This document shows positions 1 through 12,000 of a DNA stretch of 64,000 nt, one piece after another; the first letter of the stretch is position 1, and each line of letters opens with the position of its first letter. The stretch spans positions 51,392,962 to 51,456,961 of the forward strand of contig NC_090178.1 of the NCBI RefSeq assembly GCF_024679245.1. The letters are read 5' to 3'. A program made the position numbers and the translations under genes. The notes under the pieces are model-generated. The model made no database searches and was not told the origin of the DNA. It saw only the letters and a program-made list of their open reading frames with translations. This DNA is from Pseudorasbora parva (lineage: Eukaryota; Chordata; Actinopteri; Cypriniformes; Gobionidae).

Positions 1-590
1 ACTCGAGTACTGCGCCGCCTCAAGGGGCTGCTACGTGGCAAACATGTACTGGTCCATACGGACAGCATGGCAGCCGTTGCGTACATCAACCGTCAGGGTG
101 GTCTACACTCCCGTCGCATGTTCCAACTCGCCCGCCACCTGCTCCTGTGGAGTCAGAAGCAGCTGAGGTTGCTTCGGGCCATTCATGTCCCTGGTGCGCT
201 CAACCAGACAGCCAATGAGCTTTCTCGGCAGGCAGCACCTTCGGGAGAGTGGCGACTCCACCCCCACGCGGTCCAGCTGATATGTGACCAGGGCCCTGGG
301 GCCTACGCAAGTATGTGTTTCCCCCAGTGAGCTTTCTTGCACAGACTCTGTGCAAAGTCAGGGAGGACGAGGAGCAGGTCTTGTTAGTTGTACCTTACTG
401 GCCCAACCGGACCTGGTTCCCAGAACTTACTCTCCTCGTGACAGCCCCTCCTTGGCCCATTACCCTGAGGAAGGACCTTCTTTCTCAGGGACGGGGCACC
501 CTATGGCACCCGTGTCCAGACCTCTGGAATCTTCATGTCTGTCCCCTCTACGAGGCGCCTCTATGCACTGAAGTGGAACCTGTTTGTTGA
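1..590 (+). pseudogene. DIRS RNase H and linker region, broken
   Basis: Positions 67-330 encode a peptide with SMAAVAYINRQGG and LNQTANELSR, typical of the C-terminal half of a DIRS/Gypsy-type RNase H. The reading frame then changes near 300-315 and continues with a linker containing PPVSFLAQTLCKVRED and WFPELTLL to about 590. In the - strand DIRS copy the same peptides lie in one frame, so a frameshift has occurred here. The upstream RT domain lies outside the window. Confidence 0.8.
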
Positions 591-1484
591 GTGGTGTTCT
601 TCCCGCTGGGAAGACCCCCGAAGGTGTTCGATTGGTGTCGTGCTTTCCTTCCTGCAAGACGGGTTGGAGCAAAGGCTGTCTCCCTCCACCCTCAAAGTGT
701 ACGTTGCCGCAATAGCGGCATACCATGACGCAGTCAAAAGTAAGTCCGTGGGGAAGCACGACCTAATTGTCAGGTTCCTCAGAGGTGCGAGGAGACTAAA
801 TCCCCCCTCGCCCAACCTCGGTACCCTCTTGGGACTTAGCTCTAGTGCTCAGAGCACTTCAGAGCCCTCCCTTCGAGCCTTTGGAGTCAATTCAGCTTAA
901 AATCTTGTCAATGAAGACAGTGCTCCTGACTGCTTTGGCCTCTATCAAGAGGGTAGGGGACCTGCACGCACTTTCGGTCAGTGAATCCTGCCTAGAGTTC
1001 GGGCCTGGTAACTCTCACGTTATACGTGCCCAAAGTTCCCACCACTCCCTTCCGGGATCAGGTGGTGAACCTGCAAGTGCTGCCTTCGGAGGAGGCAGAC
1101 CCAGCCCTGGCTTTGCTGTATCCGGTCCGCACTCTTCATGTTTACATTGAACGGACTCAAAGCTTTCGGACCTCAGAGCAACTCTTCGTCTGTTACGGAG
1201 GCCAGCAGAAGGGATAGGCTGTCTCCAAGCAGAGGTTAGCCCACTGGATAGTGGATGCTATAGTTTTGGCTTACCAGTCCCAAGACGTGCCTTGCCCATT
1301 CGGGTTGCGAGGTCACTCCACTAGGAGTGTAGCATCCTTCTGGGCGCTGGCTCAAGGCGGCTCGCTGACAGACATTTGTAGAGCTGCGGGCTGGGCAGCA
1401 CATAACAGGTTCGCTAGATTCTATAGCCTCCGTGTAGAGCCGGTATCTTCCCGCATCCTCGCCCCTGGTGGCCAGGAGCGCTAA
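535..1484 (+). pseudogene. DIRS tyrosine recombinase, broken
   Basis: The enzyme would integrate the circular DNA intermediate of a DIRS element by tyrosine recombination. The N-terminal core-binding part ([14 protein letters not shown]) is in the frame of 535-900. The next block ([20 protein letters not shown]) is in the frame of 845-1150, and the rest follows from 1026. A stop codon at about 1215-1217 interrupts before the catalytic part at 1251-1484. That last part has the conserved [14 protein letters not shown] block and a terminal RFARFYSLR with the candidate nucleophilic Tyr. At least two frameshifts and one stop make it non-functional. Confidence 0.85.
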
Positions 1485-2159
1485 GTGCCCGTTCTAAGTG
1501 TCGGCTTGCAGCGCCACTCCCGCCCTCTGGGCCGGATACGTGCGTCTATTGTCTCCAGTTGTGTTCCCCGGGAAACCGGCTAACCCTGTCGAGATACTCT
1601 GTGACCCCATGCGATGTCAGACGTGGCAGACCGTCTGATGCTAGGCCTGCACCCGTATGCTTGTGGAACGTGGTTGTAGGCTGGGTCCATATGTAACGGT
1701 TCCCTCACGGCAACCCCATATGTGTATTCTCCACGGTACCAGCTACCCCAACAGCTAGCTCCATGTCTTTCCCTTGACAGAGTCCGCTCTGTCGTCTCTG
1801 GGCGTGTTCTTTCCCCCCTACAATTAGGTTGGAACCACCCCAAAGACTGCCATATGTTGCACTAACCTGCCAGGTTAGTCCTTATGTGTATTCCACCACC
1901 AATCCTTCCCTGAAGGACGTGGCCCCGCAGCGTAGCTTCTTCCGAGACGGGCACGCTTCCCAGCGTTCAGTAGTCACTCTAAGTGGGTCTTGCAGAAACA
2001 GCAGTGACTGACCTCCCTGCTTGGAGCCCTGACTTCCGTACCATACTAGACGGTCCAGTGCGCTCAAGCAGGACGCTGGAAGGGCCAGCATCCTGGTATT
2101 TTCCAGAGGGATCCCAATTCGTCGGTTCAGTTCCGACGTACGTTGAACGTGACCAACTG

Positions 2160-2495
2160 AAAGGGAACGTCTCGGTTACGTATGTAACCCTCGAGAAGGG
2201 AATGGAGACGTACGTCCCGTCGCCAGGTGCTGTGCTTCCGCTAGGAGCCCAGTCACGGATTCGGCTCCTCAGCAGAAAAAAAGCATTGATCTGCCATTCC
2301 ACTTCCTATTTATACCCGCGCTGCGGGGCGGATCGTGGAATGTGCGGATCACATGCCAATCTCCGATTGGCTCATTTTTATACACACAAAGTGGATAGGT
2401 CTCTGAGGTCAGATCCCTATTTGTCGATTCAGTTCCGACGTACGTCTCCGTTCCCTTCTTCAGGGAACAAGGGTTACATACGTAACCGAGACGTT
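2160..2495 (+). repeat. Inverted terminal repeat region of the + DIRS copy
   Basis: AACGTCTCGGTTACGTATGT at about 2168 recurs in inverted orientation near 2470-2492 (ACATACGTAACCGAGACGTT). The flanking GACGTACGTC and GGAACG motifs are also inverted. The intervening stretch contains TATTTATACCCGCG, a possible TATA-type promoter as found in the ITRs of the other copy. Related arms are seen at 45461-45810 and 51250-51449. Confidence 0.7.
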
Positions 2496-2529
2496 TTCAG
2501 TACATAACCTAATGTCAAGGATGAATTAA

Positions 2530-2890
2530 TGATATTAAGAAGAGTTATCTATGACCTCTGGAAGCATCTCTTTTAGTAGCTTAGTGGGTATAGGGTCAAG
2601 CACACATTGTTGATTTTGATTATTTAACGACTTTAGCCAATTCTTCTTCTTCTTTTTCCTCTGTGACACTACAAAGCTTCAATCTTTATCAATCTTATAA
2701 GTAAAGAAGTTCATAAAGTCATTACTGCTGTGCTGTTTGCAAACATTCGAATTTGAAGCTTGATTTTTGGTTAATTTAGCCACTGTATCGAATAATTGTG
2801 TTTGATTTCGAAGAGTTGAGAAATAAGCAAATCTAACAGTTTTTACAGTCTTTCCGTAGACTGCAGCAATATCTGTAGCAATCAAGCTTT
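2530..2890 (-). mobile_element. L2/CR1-like LINE fragment, between endonuclease and RT
   Basis: Reading the minus strand, 2679-2885 gives LFDTVAKLTK and SSNDFMNFFTYKID. About 60 bp further on (2560-2620) comes LDPIPTKLLKEMLPEV. These blocks stand in this order in fish non-LTR retrotransposons, just before the RT fingers. The fragment is out of frame and truncated at both ends. Confidence 0.7.
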
Positions 2891-4108
2891 CTTTCCACTA
2901 ATTGCGAAAAACTTCCAGTTTTGTTTACTTCCAGCTGCGCATTTTTCTGGCTGCTGTTTAAAGGTCCCAAGTGTGCTCGTTGTACCATGCTGTTGGACTA
3001 TTTTCATTAATCCTCTTTAAGCGCAGAGGAGCAACTGTGCCTATGTTACGTTGCTGAAGGAAAACAGGACGATCCAAAAGCGATTCATATACTAATTTAA
3101 TTCTCACATAATCTGTACATAGTTCACATAAAGTCCGAAGACATCTGAGGACAAACTGAGTCTGAGGCAGACAAAGGCAGAGCATACGGAAAGTCCAGAT
3201 AGCAGATGAACAGCCAGGCATAAAGTATTATTTATTAACATTTGCGGTTTAATATTCACAGACTCTAACAGAATAAACGTACCTCACAATCATCTGCTGG
3301 ATCAGTTGCTCTTAGAAAAAAAAAAAACACCTTTTCTTCTCAGGTAAATTGCAGGATTTTTCCTCACCACATCTCAAACAATGTAAAGTTCTTGCACACT
3401 GTTGAGACTGTTCGCATGGATTGCATCAGTATTTGACAAAAGAATGCACACTCCGTGGACGTGGCCTCTAACAAAGAGGCTCGCAAACGACTGACATCTC
3501 TCTCTTTTCAAACAGATTACTTAACCCAGATTATTTGTTTTTGACATTTCAAAAACCTGACATTTCAAAGTGTCTTTAGATATGTCTCATGTTTGTGTGA
3601 TAAGTATTCACTAAGTTACAGTTTATTTTCTGAAGAGAATAGAAAAGACTTGATTGAGAGAGAGGCTGCAGATCGCACAACATGTTTGTTTTCTTTATTT
3701 TTCAAAAAGCATTCTGTTTTTATTTTGACTGTACACAAATAAAAATAGAAATTTACTAGATTATAATGATGTATAACACTTGCCTGTATATCCTAAATCA
3801 ACTGAGTATTTTGAGTCTCTTTCGCACAAACCCCCCCCCAAAAAAACAAAGGCGGAGGTGCTGTCGCTTTTGCCGACTTACAGAGAGTTTGATCAATTTA
3901 TTTGCCAAAACCCATCATATCAGCCCCCAGGCCGATGTACTGTGCAGGTTCAATTAAAAAAATATATATTATCCATCCATTCTCCAAACCACTTGTGCTT
4001 ATAAATGCTGGAGCCTATCCCAGTGTCTCAGGGCTAAAACTAACGTGTCTTCCATATAAATGCTGCATTTTAACAGTGCTTTAAAAAGATCTCTTTTGTT
4101 CATGACAG
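2891..4108. other. Upstream flank of the GP2-like gene; no gene recognised
   Basis: This 1.2-kb AT-rich stretch contains poly-purine runs and one minus-strand open frame (2958-3221, 87 codons) that I do not recognise. I looked for a signal-peptide exon for the downstream ZP gene and found no convincing ATG, hydrophobic core and donor site. The last 20 bases before 4109 (pyrimidine-rich, ending in CAG) act as a splice acceptor. Confidence 0.5.
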
Positions 4109-4498
4109 TTGCTTTCCAAAGCATCAGCAGTGATCCCTGCTATAACTATGAGTCTCTGGATCGTCCCTGGAGAGCCAACAACGAAAGTGGAGATAACATT
4201 TGTGATGAATCGTTCTCCTGGAATGGCTGGTACCGCCTTTTCTACAATGGAATGGACATCCAGATGTCAGAGACTTGTGTTAGTTCATTCACCTGTAAAA
4301 CACAGATCAATCTGTGGCTCAGTGATCCTCACCCTCAGATAGAGGATGGAGTGATGATCAGGGAGGTCTGTGGTAGTTATCATTTGGGAGGTTGCTGTGA
4401 TTACAAAACAATACCTATCCAAGTGAAAGCGTGTCCAGGCAATTACTATGTCTATGAACTTGTGAATCCACTAATCGGGTGTGCTGGATACTGTACAG
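4109..4498 (+). CDS. GP2-like exon: D8C module 1
   Basis: This is a 390-bp phase 1-1 exon with acceptor ATGACAG and donor GTAATG. The peptide opens with [17 protein letters not shown], has the [11 protein letters not shown] core, and ends [12 protein letters not shown] with GCAGYC. I count ten cysteines, consistent with a D8C (uromodulin/GP2/OIT3) module. The homologous start of module 3 ([13 protein letters not shown]) supports this acceptor over an in-frame ATG at 4060. Confidence 0.9.
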
Positions 4499-5939
4499 GT
4501 AATGCGCTTTCCTCCACTTATTAACAAAGACTTTAAAACCTTTTGAAAGGATTTCAGTCATGTTTTGAATTTCCTTCTATTTAGATGTCAACACTATTTC
4601 ACAGGCAGTTTCCATTGTGAATCCAGATATAATCACTGGATACAAAATCCCCTTGAGTAAGTTGTACACAGTAAATACAATGATATACTGTATATGAATA
4701 CAGGATATTAAAAATATCTAAAAGTCTTTGTTTTGCGAGGATTCCGCATCATATTACGCAGTCATGTAACGTACAGTACAAATGGCTAAATAACATTATA
4801 ATGATTACTATATTTGACTAGACCAAATTATGCCTCAAGTTCCTTGTTTTGATTTCTCACTAACAGATTATGATCCTTGCAATAACTACAACATACTCGA
4901 TAACTACTGGAGAGGTGCAATCATTTACTGGTATACAGACGGATATGTAAATAGACATGATGACGCTCGTGTAGAATGGGATGGCTGGTATCGACTCTTC
5001 ATGAATGGATCAAGTGCTCAGATGCCGGAGTGGTGTATGTCTTACATGTCATGTGGAGGTTTTAGTTCTCTGTGGCTTGGTGACTCTCATCCTCGGCTGG
5101 AAGATGGAGTTGTTACTCGTGAAATTTACGCCTCCCGTAATGATCAGTGCAGTCACTCCAGATCTAATCCAATCCAAGTCAAAGCTTGTTCTGGAAATTA
5201 TTATGTCTACAAATTTACCAGGCCGGCTCTTTCAATCCCAGCTCCTGTATATTGTGCAGGTACATTCATTAATCATTGTATTTGTCATTTTCATTAATTG
5301 TTTAAAGACCTTAAATAAGTTGTTTTTTTTCTTCAAATTTTTTTGAATTCATTTTTAAGTGCCTTTCATCACCTCAAGTGTCGACCCCTGCTACAACTAT
5401 ACCAGTGTGAATGAGCCTTGGAGAGCGACTGACAACTCTTACTACAATAACCAAATCACCTGTGATTATAATGTGGAGTGGAATGGCTGGTACAGGCTGT
5501 TCTACAATGACCAAAATGCTCAGATGCCAGAATCATGTGTAAAACAGTACAGGTGTGGCACTAGTGACCCACTGTGGCTTAACGGCCCTCACCCACAGCT
5601 GAAAGATGGACTGGTCACCCGTCAGGTCTGTGTCTCCTCATGGAGGGGCTGCTGTACTTACAAATCCCACCCTATAAGAGTCAAAGCCTGTCCAGGAAAT
5701 TACTATGTTTATGAGTTTGTCAAGCCAATATTTTGTGGAGCTTACTGCATAGGTAGGAGAGCATTTACTCATATGCTTTTAAGTCATTTATTTTGAAAAT
5801 TATTAATGCTGATATAATATGTTCCTAATACCAGAATCTACAAACCAGTCCATCCTATCAGCATCAACAACAGAGACAATCTTGCCCACTAAATCCATTA
5901 CTGCTCCAATCACAACCACTGGTAAAGTATTGTCTCAAC

Positions 5940-6020
<81 letters not shown>

Positions 6021-9000
6021 GTATTTTCCGGACTATAAGTCGCTCCGGAGTATAAGTCGCATCAGTCAAAAAATGCGTCATGACGCGGAAAAAAACATAT
6101 ATAAGTCGCACTGGACTATAAGTCGCATTAGGGCAGAGCTGCAGCCGCGCGCATGCGAGCACGCGAGCACCCGCGCGCGCATGCGACCACCTGCTCGCGT
6201 GCACTCGCTCGTGCCCGCTTCACTGCATAACCCGAGCAGAAGAAAGAAAGTTTGAAGTGAGTGAGAAACTTGTAAGGGACTGGCGAAAAGCAGAGGTTAC
6301 TTTAATTGTGATGAAGAAGAAAAATAAATCTACTTGCGGACTGTAAGCAAGATGGCCAGAGCTGAAGGAACGAGTCCACAGAGGCTTGAACTCTCTGCCG
6401 GGAGAGGCTCTGCCGCGCGAGACGAACGCTGAGTGAATCGTTCTCCGCTGCATGTTTTACTACATGCTGTTTGTATTTTGCAGAATAAGATTTTCTTTAT
6501 GGGAGCATTTTGTTTGTGTTCAGTCTTTCTAAGTTGTTGTGTATAAGTAAATATTAGGCTACAGGAGCAGCATAGAGCGCATTCTCGCGGATATATGTTT
6601 ATTCTTGTCAGTCAGTATGAATTAAATTTGATATATAAGTCGCACCTGACTATAAGTCGCAGGACCAGCCAAACTATGAAAAAAAGTGCGACTTATAGTC
6701 CGGAAAATACGGTATATATAATTTTCATTTTATGTATACATACATTTCTCATAATATATCTCATATTAAAGGTGCACTATGCAATTTTCCGTCCACTGGA
6801 GGGCGCCTATTCAAAACAAATGCATAGTTTGATGCCGCAAAGTGTGAGCGCAGCATCTTGGGAGATGTGGTCTTCTCATCACAGCCGGTGGAAAATAGGA
6901 CTCGGGCAGAAATCACGTTCATGCATGCGGTTATTAACGTTACTGTAGTGAAGCAGAGCAGGACCGAGTGTTGAGGAGCTGAGCACGGCTGCTGGAGCGA
7001 TTGGTTATTAACGTTACTGTAGTGAAGCAGAGCAGGACCGAGTGTTGAGGAGCTGAGCACGGCCGCTGAAGCGATTGGTTATTAACGTTACTGTAGTGTA
7101 GCAGAGCAGGAGCGAGTGTTGTGGAGCTGAGCACGGCCGCTGGAGCGATTGGTTATTAACGTTACTGTAGTAAAGCAGAGCAGGAGCGAGTGTTGAGGAG
7201 CTGAGCACGGCTACTGGAGCGATTGGTTATTAACGTTACTGTAGAGAAGCAGAGCAGGAGCGAGTGTTGTGGAGCTGAGCACGGCTACTGGAGCGATTGG
7301 TTATTAACGTTACTGTAGTGAAGCAGAGCAGGAGCGAGTGTTGTGGAGCTGAGCACGGCTACTGGAGCGATTGGTTATTAACGTTACTGTAGTGAAGCAG
7401 AGCAGGAGCGAGTGTTGTGGAGCTGAGCACGGCCGCTGGAGCGATTGGTTATTAACGTTACTGTAGTGAAGCAGAGCAGGAGCGAGTGTTGTGGAGCTGA
7501 GCACGGCCGCTGGAGCGATTGGTTATTAACGTTACTGTAGAGAAGCAGAGCAGGACCGAGTGTTGAGGAGCTGAGCACGGCTACTGGAGCGATTGGTTAT
7601 TAACGTTACTGTAGTAAAGCAGAGCAGGACCGAGTGTTGAGGAGCTGAGCACGGCCGCTGGAGCGATTGGTTATTAACGTTACTGTAGAGAAGCAGAGCA
7701 GGACCGAGTGTTGAGGAGCTGAGCACGGCCGCTGGAGAGATTGGTTATTAACGATAGTGTAGTGAAGCAGAATAGGACCGAGTGTTGTGGAGCTGAGCAC
7801 GGCCGCTGAAGCGATTGGTTATTAACGTTACTGTAGTGAAGCAGAGCAGGAGCGAGTGTTGAGGAGCTGAGCACGGCCGCTGGAGCGATTGGTTATTAAC
7901 GTTACTGTAGTGAAGCAGAGCAGGAGCGAGTGTTGTGGAGCTGAGCACAGCCGCTGAAGCGATTGGTTATTAACGTTAGTGTAGTGAAGCAGAGCAGGAG
8001 CGAGTGTTGAGGAGCTGAGCACGGCCGCTGGAGCGATTGGTTATTAACGTTACTGTAGTGAAGCAGAGCAGGACCGAGTGTTGAGGAGCTGAGCACGGCC
8101 GCTGAAGCGATTGGTTATTAACGTTACTGTAGTGAAGCAGAGCAGGAGCGAGTGTTGAGGAGCTGAGCACGGCCGCTGGAGCGATTGGTTATTAACGTTA
8201 CTGTAGAGAAGCAGAGCAGGAGCGAGTGTTGAGGAGCTGAGCACGGCCGCTGGAGCGATTGGTTATTAACGTTACTGTAGTGAAGCAGAGCAGGAGCGAG
8301 TGTTGAGGAGCTGAGCACGGCTGCTGGAGCGATTGGTTATTAACGTTACTGTAGAGAAGCAGAGCAGGAGCGAGTGTTGAGGAGCTGAGCACGGCCGCTG
8401 GAGCGATTGGTTATTAACGTTACTGTAGAGAAGCAGAGCAGGACTGAGTGTTGAGGAGCTGAGCACAGCCGCTGGAGAGATTGGTTATTAACGTTAGTGT
8501 AGGGAAGCAGAGCAGGAGCGAGTGTTGTGGAGCTGAGCACGGCCACTGGAGCGATTGGTTATTAACGTTACTGTAGTGAAGCAGAGCAGGAGCGAGTGTT
8601 GAGGAGCTGAGCACGGCTGCTGGAGCGATTGGTTATTAACGTTACTGTAGAGAAGCAGAGCAGGACCGAGTGTTGAGGAGCTGAGCACGGCCGCTGGAGC
8701 GATTGGTTATTAACGTTACTGTAGTGAAGCAGAGCAGGAGCGAGTGTTGTGGAGCTGAGCACGGCCGCTGGAGCGATTGGTTATTAACGTTACTGTAGAG
8801 AAGCAGAGCAGGAGCGAGTGTTGAGGAGCTGAGCACGGCCGCTGGAGCGATTGGTTATTAACGTTACTGTAGAGAAGCAGAGCAGGAGCGAGTGTTGTGG
8901 AGCTGAGCACGGCCGCTGGAGCGATTGGTTATTAACGTTACTGTAGAGAAGCAGAGCAGGAGCGAGTGTTGTGGAGCTGAGCACGGCCGCTGGAGCGATT

Positions 9001-12000
9001 GGTTATTAACGTTACTGTAGTGAAGCAGAGCAGGAGCGAGTGTTGAGGAGCTGAGCACGGCCGCTGGAGCGATTGGTTATTAACGTTACTGTAGTGAAGC
9101 AGAGCAGGACCGAGTGTTGAGGAGCTGAGCACGGCTGCTGGAGCGATTGGTTATTAAGGTTACTGTAGAGAAGCAGAGCAGGACTGAGTGTTGAGGAGCT
9201 GAGCACGGCCGCTGGAGCGATTGGTTATTAACGTTACTGTAGAGAAGCAGAGCAGGAGCGAGTGTTGAGGAGCTGAGCACGGCTGCTGGAGCGATTGGTT
9301 ATTAACGTTACTGTAGTGAAGCAGAGCAGGAGCCAGTGTTGTGGAGCTGAGCACGGCCGCTGGAGCGATTGGTTATTAACGTTACTGTAGAGAAGCAGAG
9401 CAGGAGCGAGTGTTGAGGAGCTGAGCACGGCTGCTGGAGCGATTGGTTATTAACGTTACTGTAGTGAAGCAGAGCAGGACCGAGTGTTGTGGAGCTGAGC
9501 ACGGCCGCTGGAGCGATTGGTTATTAACGTTACTGTAGAGAAGCAGAGCAGGACTGAGTGTTGGGGAGCTGAGCACGGCCGCTGGAGAGATTGGTTATTA
9601 ACGTTACTGTAGTGAAGCAGAATAGGACCGAGTGTTGTGGAGCTGAGCACAGCTGCTGGAGCGATTGGTTATTAACGTTACTGTAGAGAAGCAGAGCAGG
9701 AGCGAGTGTTGAGGAGCTGAGCACGGCTGCTGGAGCGATTGGTTATTAACGTTACTGTAGTGAAGCAGAGCAGGAGCGAGTGTTGTGGAGCTGAGCACGG
9801 CCGCTGGAGCGATTGGTTATTAACGTTACTGTAGAGAAGCAGAGCAGGACTGAGTGTTGGGGAGCTGAGCACGGCCGCTGGAGAGATTGGTTATTAACGT
9901 TACTGTAGTGAAGCAGAATAGGACCGAGTGTTGTGGAGCTGAGCACAGCTGCTGGAGCGATTGGTTATTAACGTTACTGTAGTGAAGCAGAGCAGGACCG
10001 AGTGTTGAGGAGCTGAGCACGGCCGCTGGAGCGATTGGTTATTAACGTTACTGTAGTGAAGCAGAGCAGGACCGAGTGTTGAGGAGCTGAGCACGGCTGC
10101 TGGAGCGATTGGTTATTAACGTTACTGTAGAGAAGCAGAGCAGGAGCGAGTGTTGAGGAGCTGAGCACGGCTGCTGGAGCGATTGGTTATTAACGTTACT
10201 GTAGTGAAGCAGAGCAGGAGCGAGTGTTGAGGAGCTGAGCACGGCTGCTGGAGCGATTGGTTATTAACGTTACTGTAGAGAAGCAGAGCAGGAGCGAGTG
10301 TTGAGGAGCTGAGCACGGCCGCTGGAGCGATTGGTTATTAACGTTACTGTAGTGAAGCAGAGCAGGACCAAGTGTTGAGGAGCTGAGCACGGCTGCTGGA
10401 GCGATTGGTTATTAACGTTACTGTAGTGAAGCAGAGCAGGAGCGAGTGTTGAGGAGCTGAGCACGGCCACTGGAGCGATTGGTTATTAACGTTACTGTAG
10501 TGAAGCAGAGCAGGACCGAGTGTTGAGGAGCTGAGCACGGCCGCTGGAGCGATTGGTTATTAACGTTACTGTAGTGAAGCAGAGCAGGACCGAGTGTTGA
10601 GGAGCTGAGCACGGCCGCTGAAGCGATTGGTTATTAACGTTACTGTAGTGAAGCAGAGCAGGAGCGAGTGTTGAGGAGCTGAGCACGGCTGCTGGAGCGA
10701 TTGGTTATTAACGTTACTGTAGAGAAGCAGAGCAGGAGCGAGTGTTGAGGAGCTGAGCACGGCTACTGGAGCGATTGGTTATTAACGTTACTGTAGTGAA
10801 GCAGAGCAGGACCGAGTGTTGAGGAGCTGAGCACGGCCGCTGGAGCGATTGGTTATTAACGTTACTGTAGTGAAGCAGAGCAGGACCGAGTGTTGAGGAG
10901 CTGAGCACGGCCGCTGGAGCGATTGGTTATTAACGTTACTGTAGTCTAAAGCAGAGCAGGACCGAGTGTTGAGGAGCTGAGCACGGCCGCTGGAGCGATT
11001 GGTTATTAGCGTTACTGTAGTGTAAAGCAGAGCAGGACCGAGTGTTGAGGAGCTGAGCACGGCCGCTGGAGCGATTGGTTATTAACGTTACTGTAGTGAA
11101 GCAGAGCAGGAGCGAGTGTTGAGGAGCTGAGCACGGCTGCTGGAGCGATTGGTTATTAACGTTACTGTAGTGAAGCAGAGCAGGACCGAGTGTTGAGGAG
11201 CTGAGCACGGCCGCTGGAGCGATTGGTTATTAACGTTACTGTAGAGAAGCAGAGCAGGACTGAGTGTTGAGGAGCTGAGCACGGCTGCTGGAGCGATTGG
11301 TTATTAACGTTACTGTAGTCTAAAGCAGAGCAGGACCGAGTGTTGAGGAGCTGAGCACGGCTGCTGGAGCGATTGGTTATTAACGTTACTGTAGTGAAGC
11401 AGAGCAGGAGCGAGTGTTGAGGAGCTGAGCACGGCCGCTGGAGCGATTGGTTATTAACGTTACTGTAGTGAAGCAGAGCAGGAGCGAGTGTTGAGGAGCT
11501 GAGCACGGCTGCTGGAGCGATTGGTTATTAACGTTACTGTAGTGAAGCAGAGCAGGAGCGAGTGTTGAGGAGCTGAGCACGGCCGCTGGAGCGATTGGTT
11601 ATTAACGTTACTGTAGTGAAGCAGAGCAGGAGCGAGTGTTGAGGAGCTGAGCACGGCTGCTGGAGCGATTGGTTATTAACGTTACTGTAGTGAAGCAGAG
11701 CAGGACCGAGTGTTGAGGAGCTGAGCACGGCCGCTGGAGCGATTGGTTATTAACGTTACTGTAGTGAAGCAGAGCAGGAGCGAGTGTTGAGGAGCTGAGC
11801 ACGGCTGCTGGAGCGATTGGTTATTAACGTTACTGTAGTAAAGCAGAGCAGGAGCGAGTGTTGAGGAGCTGAGCACGGCCGCTGGAGCGATTGGTTATTA
11901 ACGTTACTGTAGTGAAGCAGAGCAGGACCGAGTGTTGAGGAGCTGAGCACAGCTGCTGGAGCGATTGGTTATTAACGTTACTGTAGTAAAGCAGAGCAGG

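Larger units (their letters stand above)
1..2495 (+). mobile_element. DIRS-type retrotransposon, 3' part, decayed
   Basis: This is the right-hand part of a DIRS (tyrosine-recombinase) retrotransposon that enters the window already inside its RNase H region. The order is RNase H end, tyrosine recombinase, then a 3' non-coding stretch containing an inverted terminal repeat. Coding runs through several frames, so the copy is dead. Its peptides match closely, by eye, those of the fuller DIRS copy on the opposite strand at 45461-51449, which I used as the guide. The outer end is placed where the repeat motif GGTTACATACGTAACC runs out, near 2495. No integrase or LTR is seen, as expected for DIRS. 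Confidence 0.85.

Noticed and set aside
4060..4108. ATG at 4060 as the start of the GP2-like protein
   Set aside because: The upstream residues are not a convincing signal peptide. A pyrimidine-rich tract plus CAG precedes 4109, and the phase matches all other D8C exons, so this is intron.
5944..6204. Ile-Tyr repeat proteins at (TA)n runs, also near 41012-41236
   Set aside because: Microsatellite translation artefacts.
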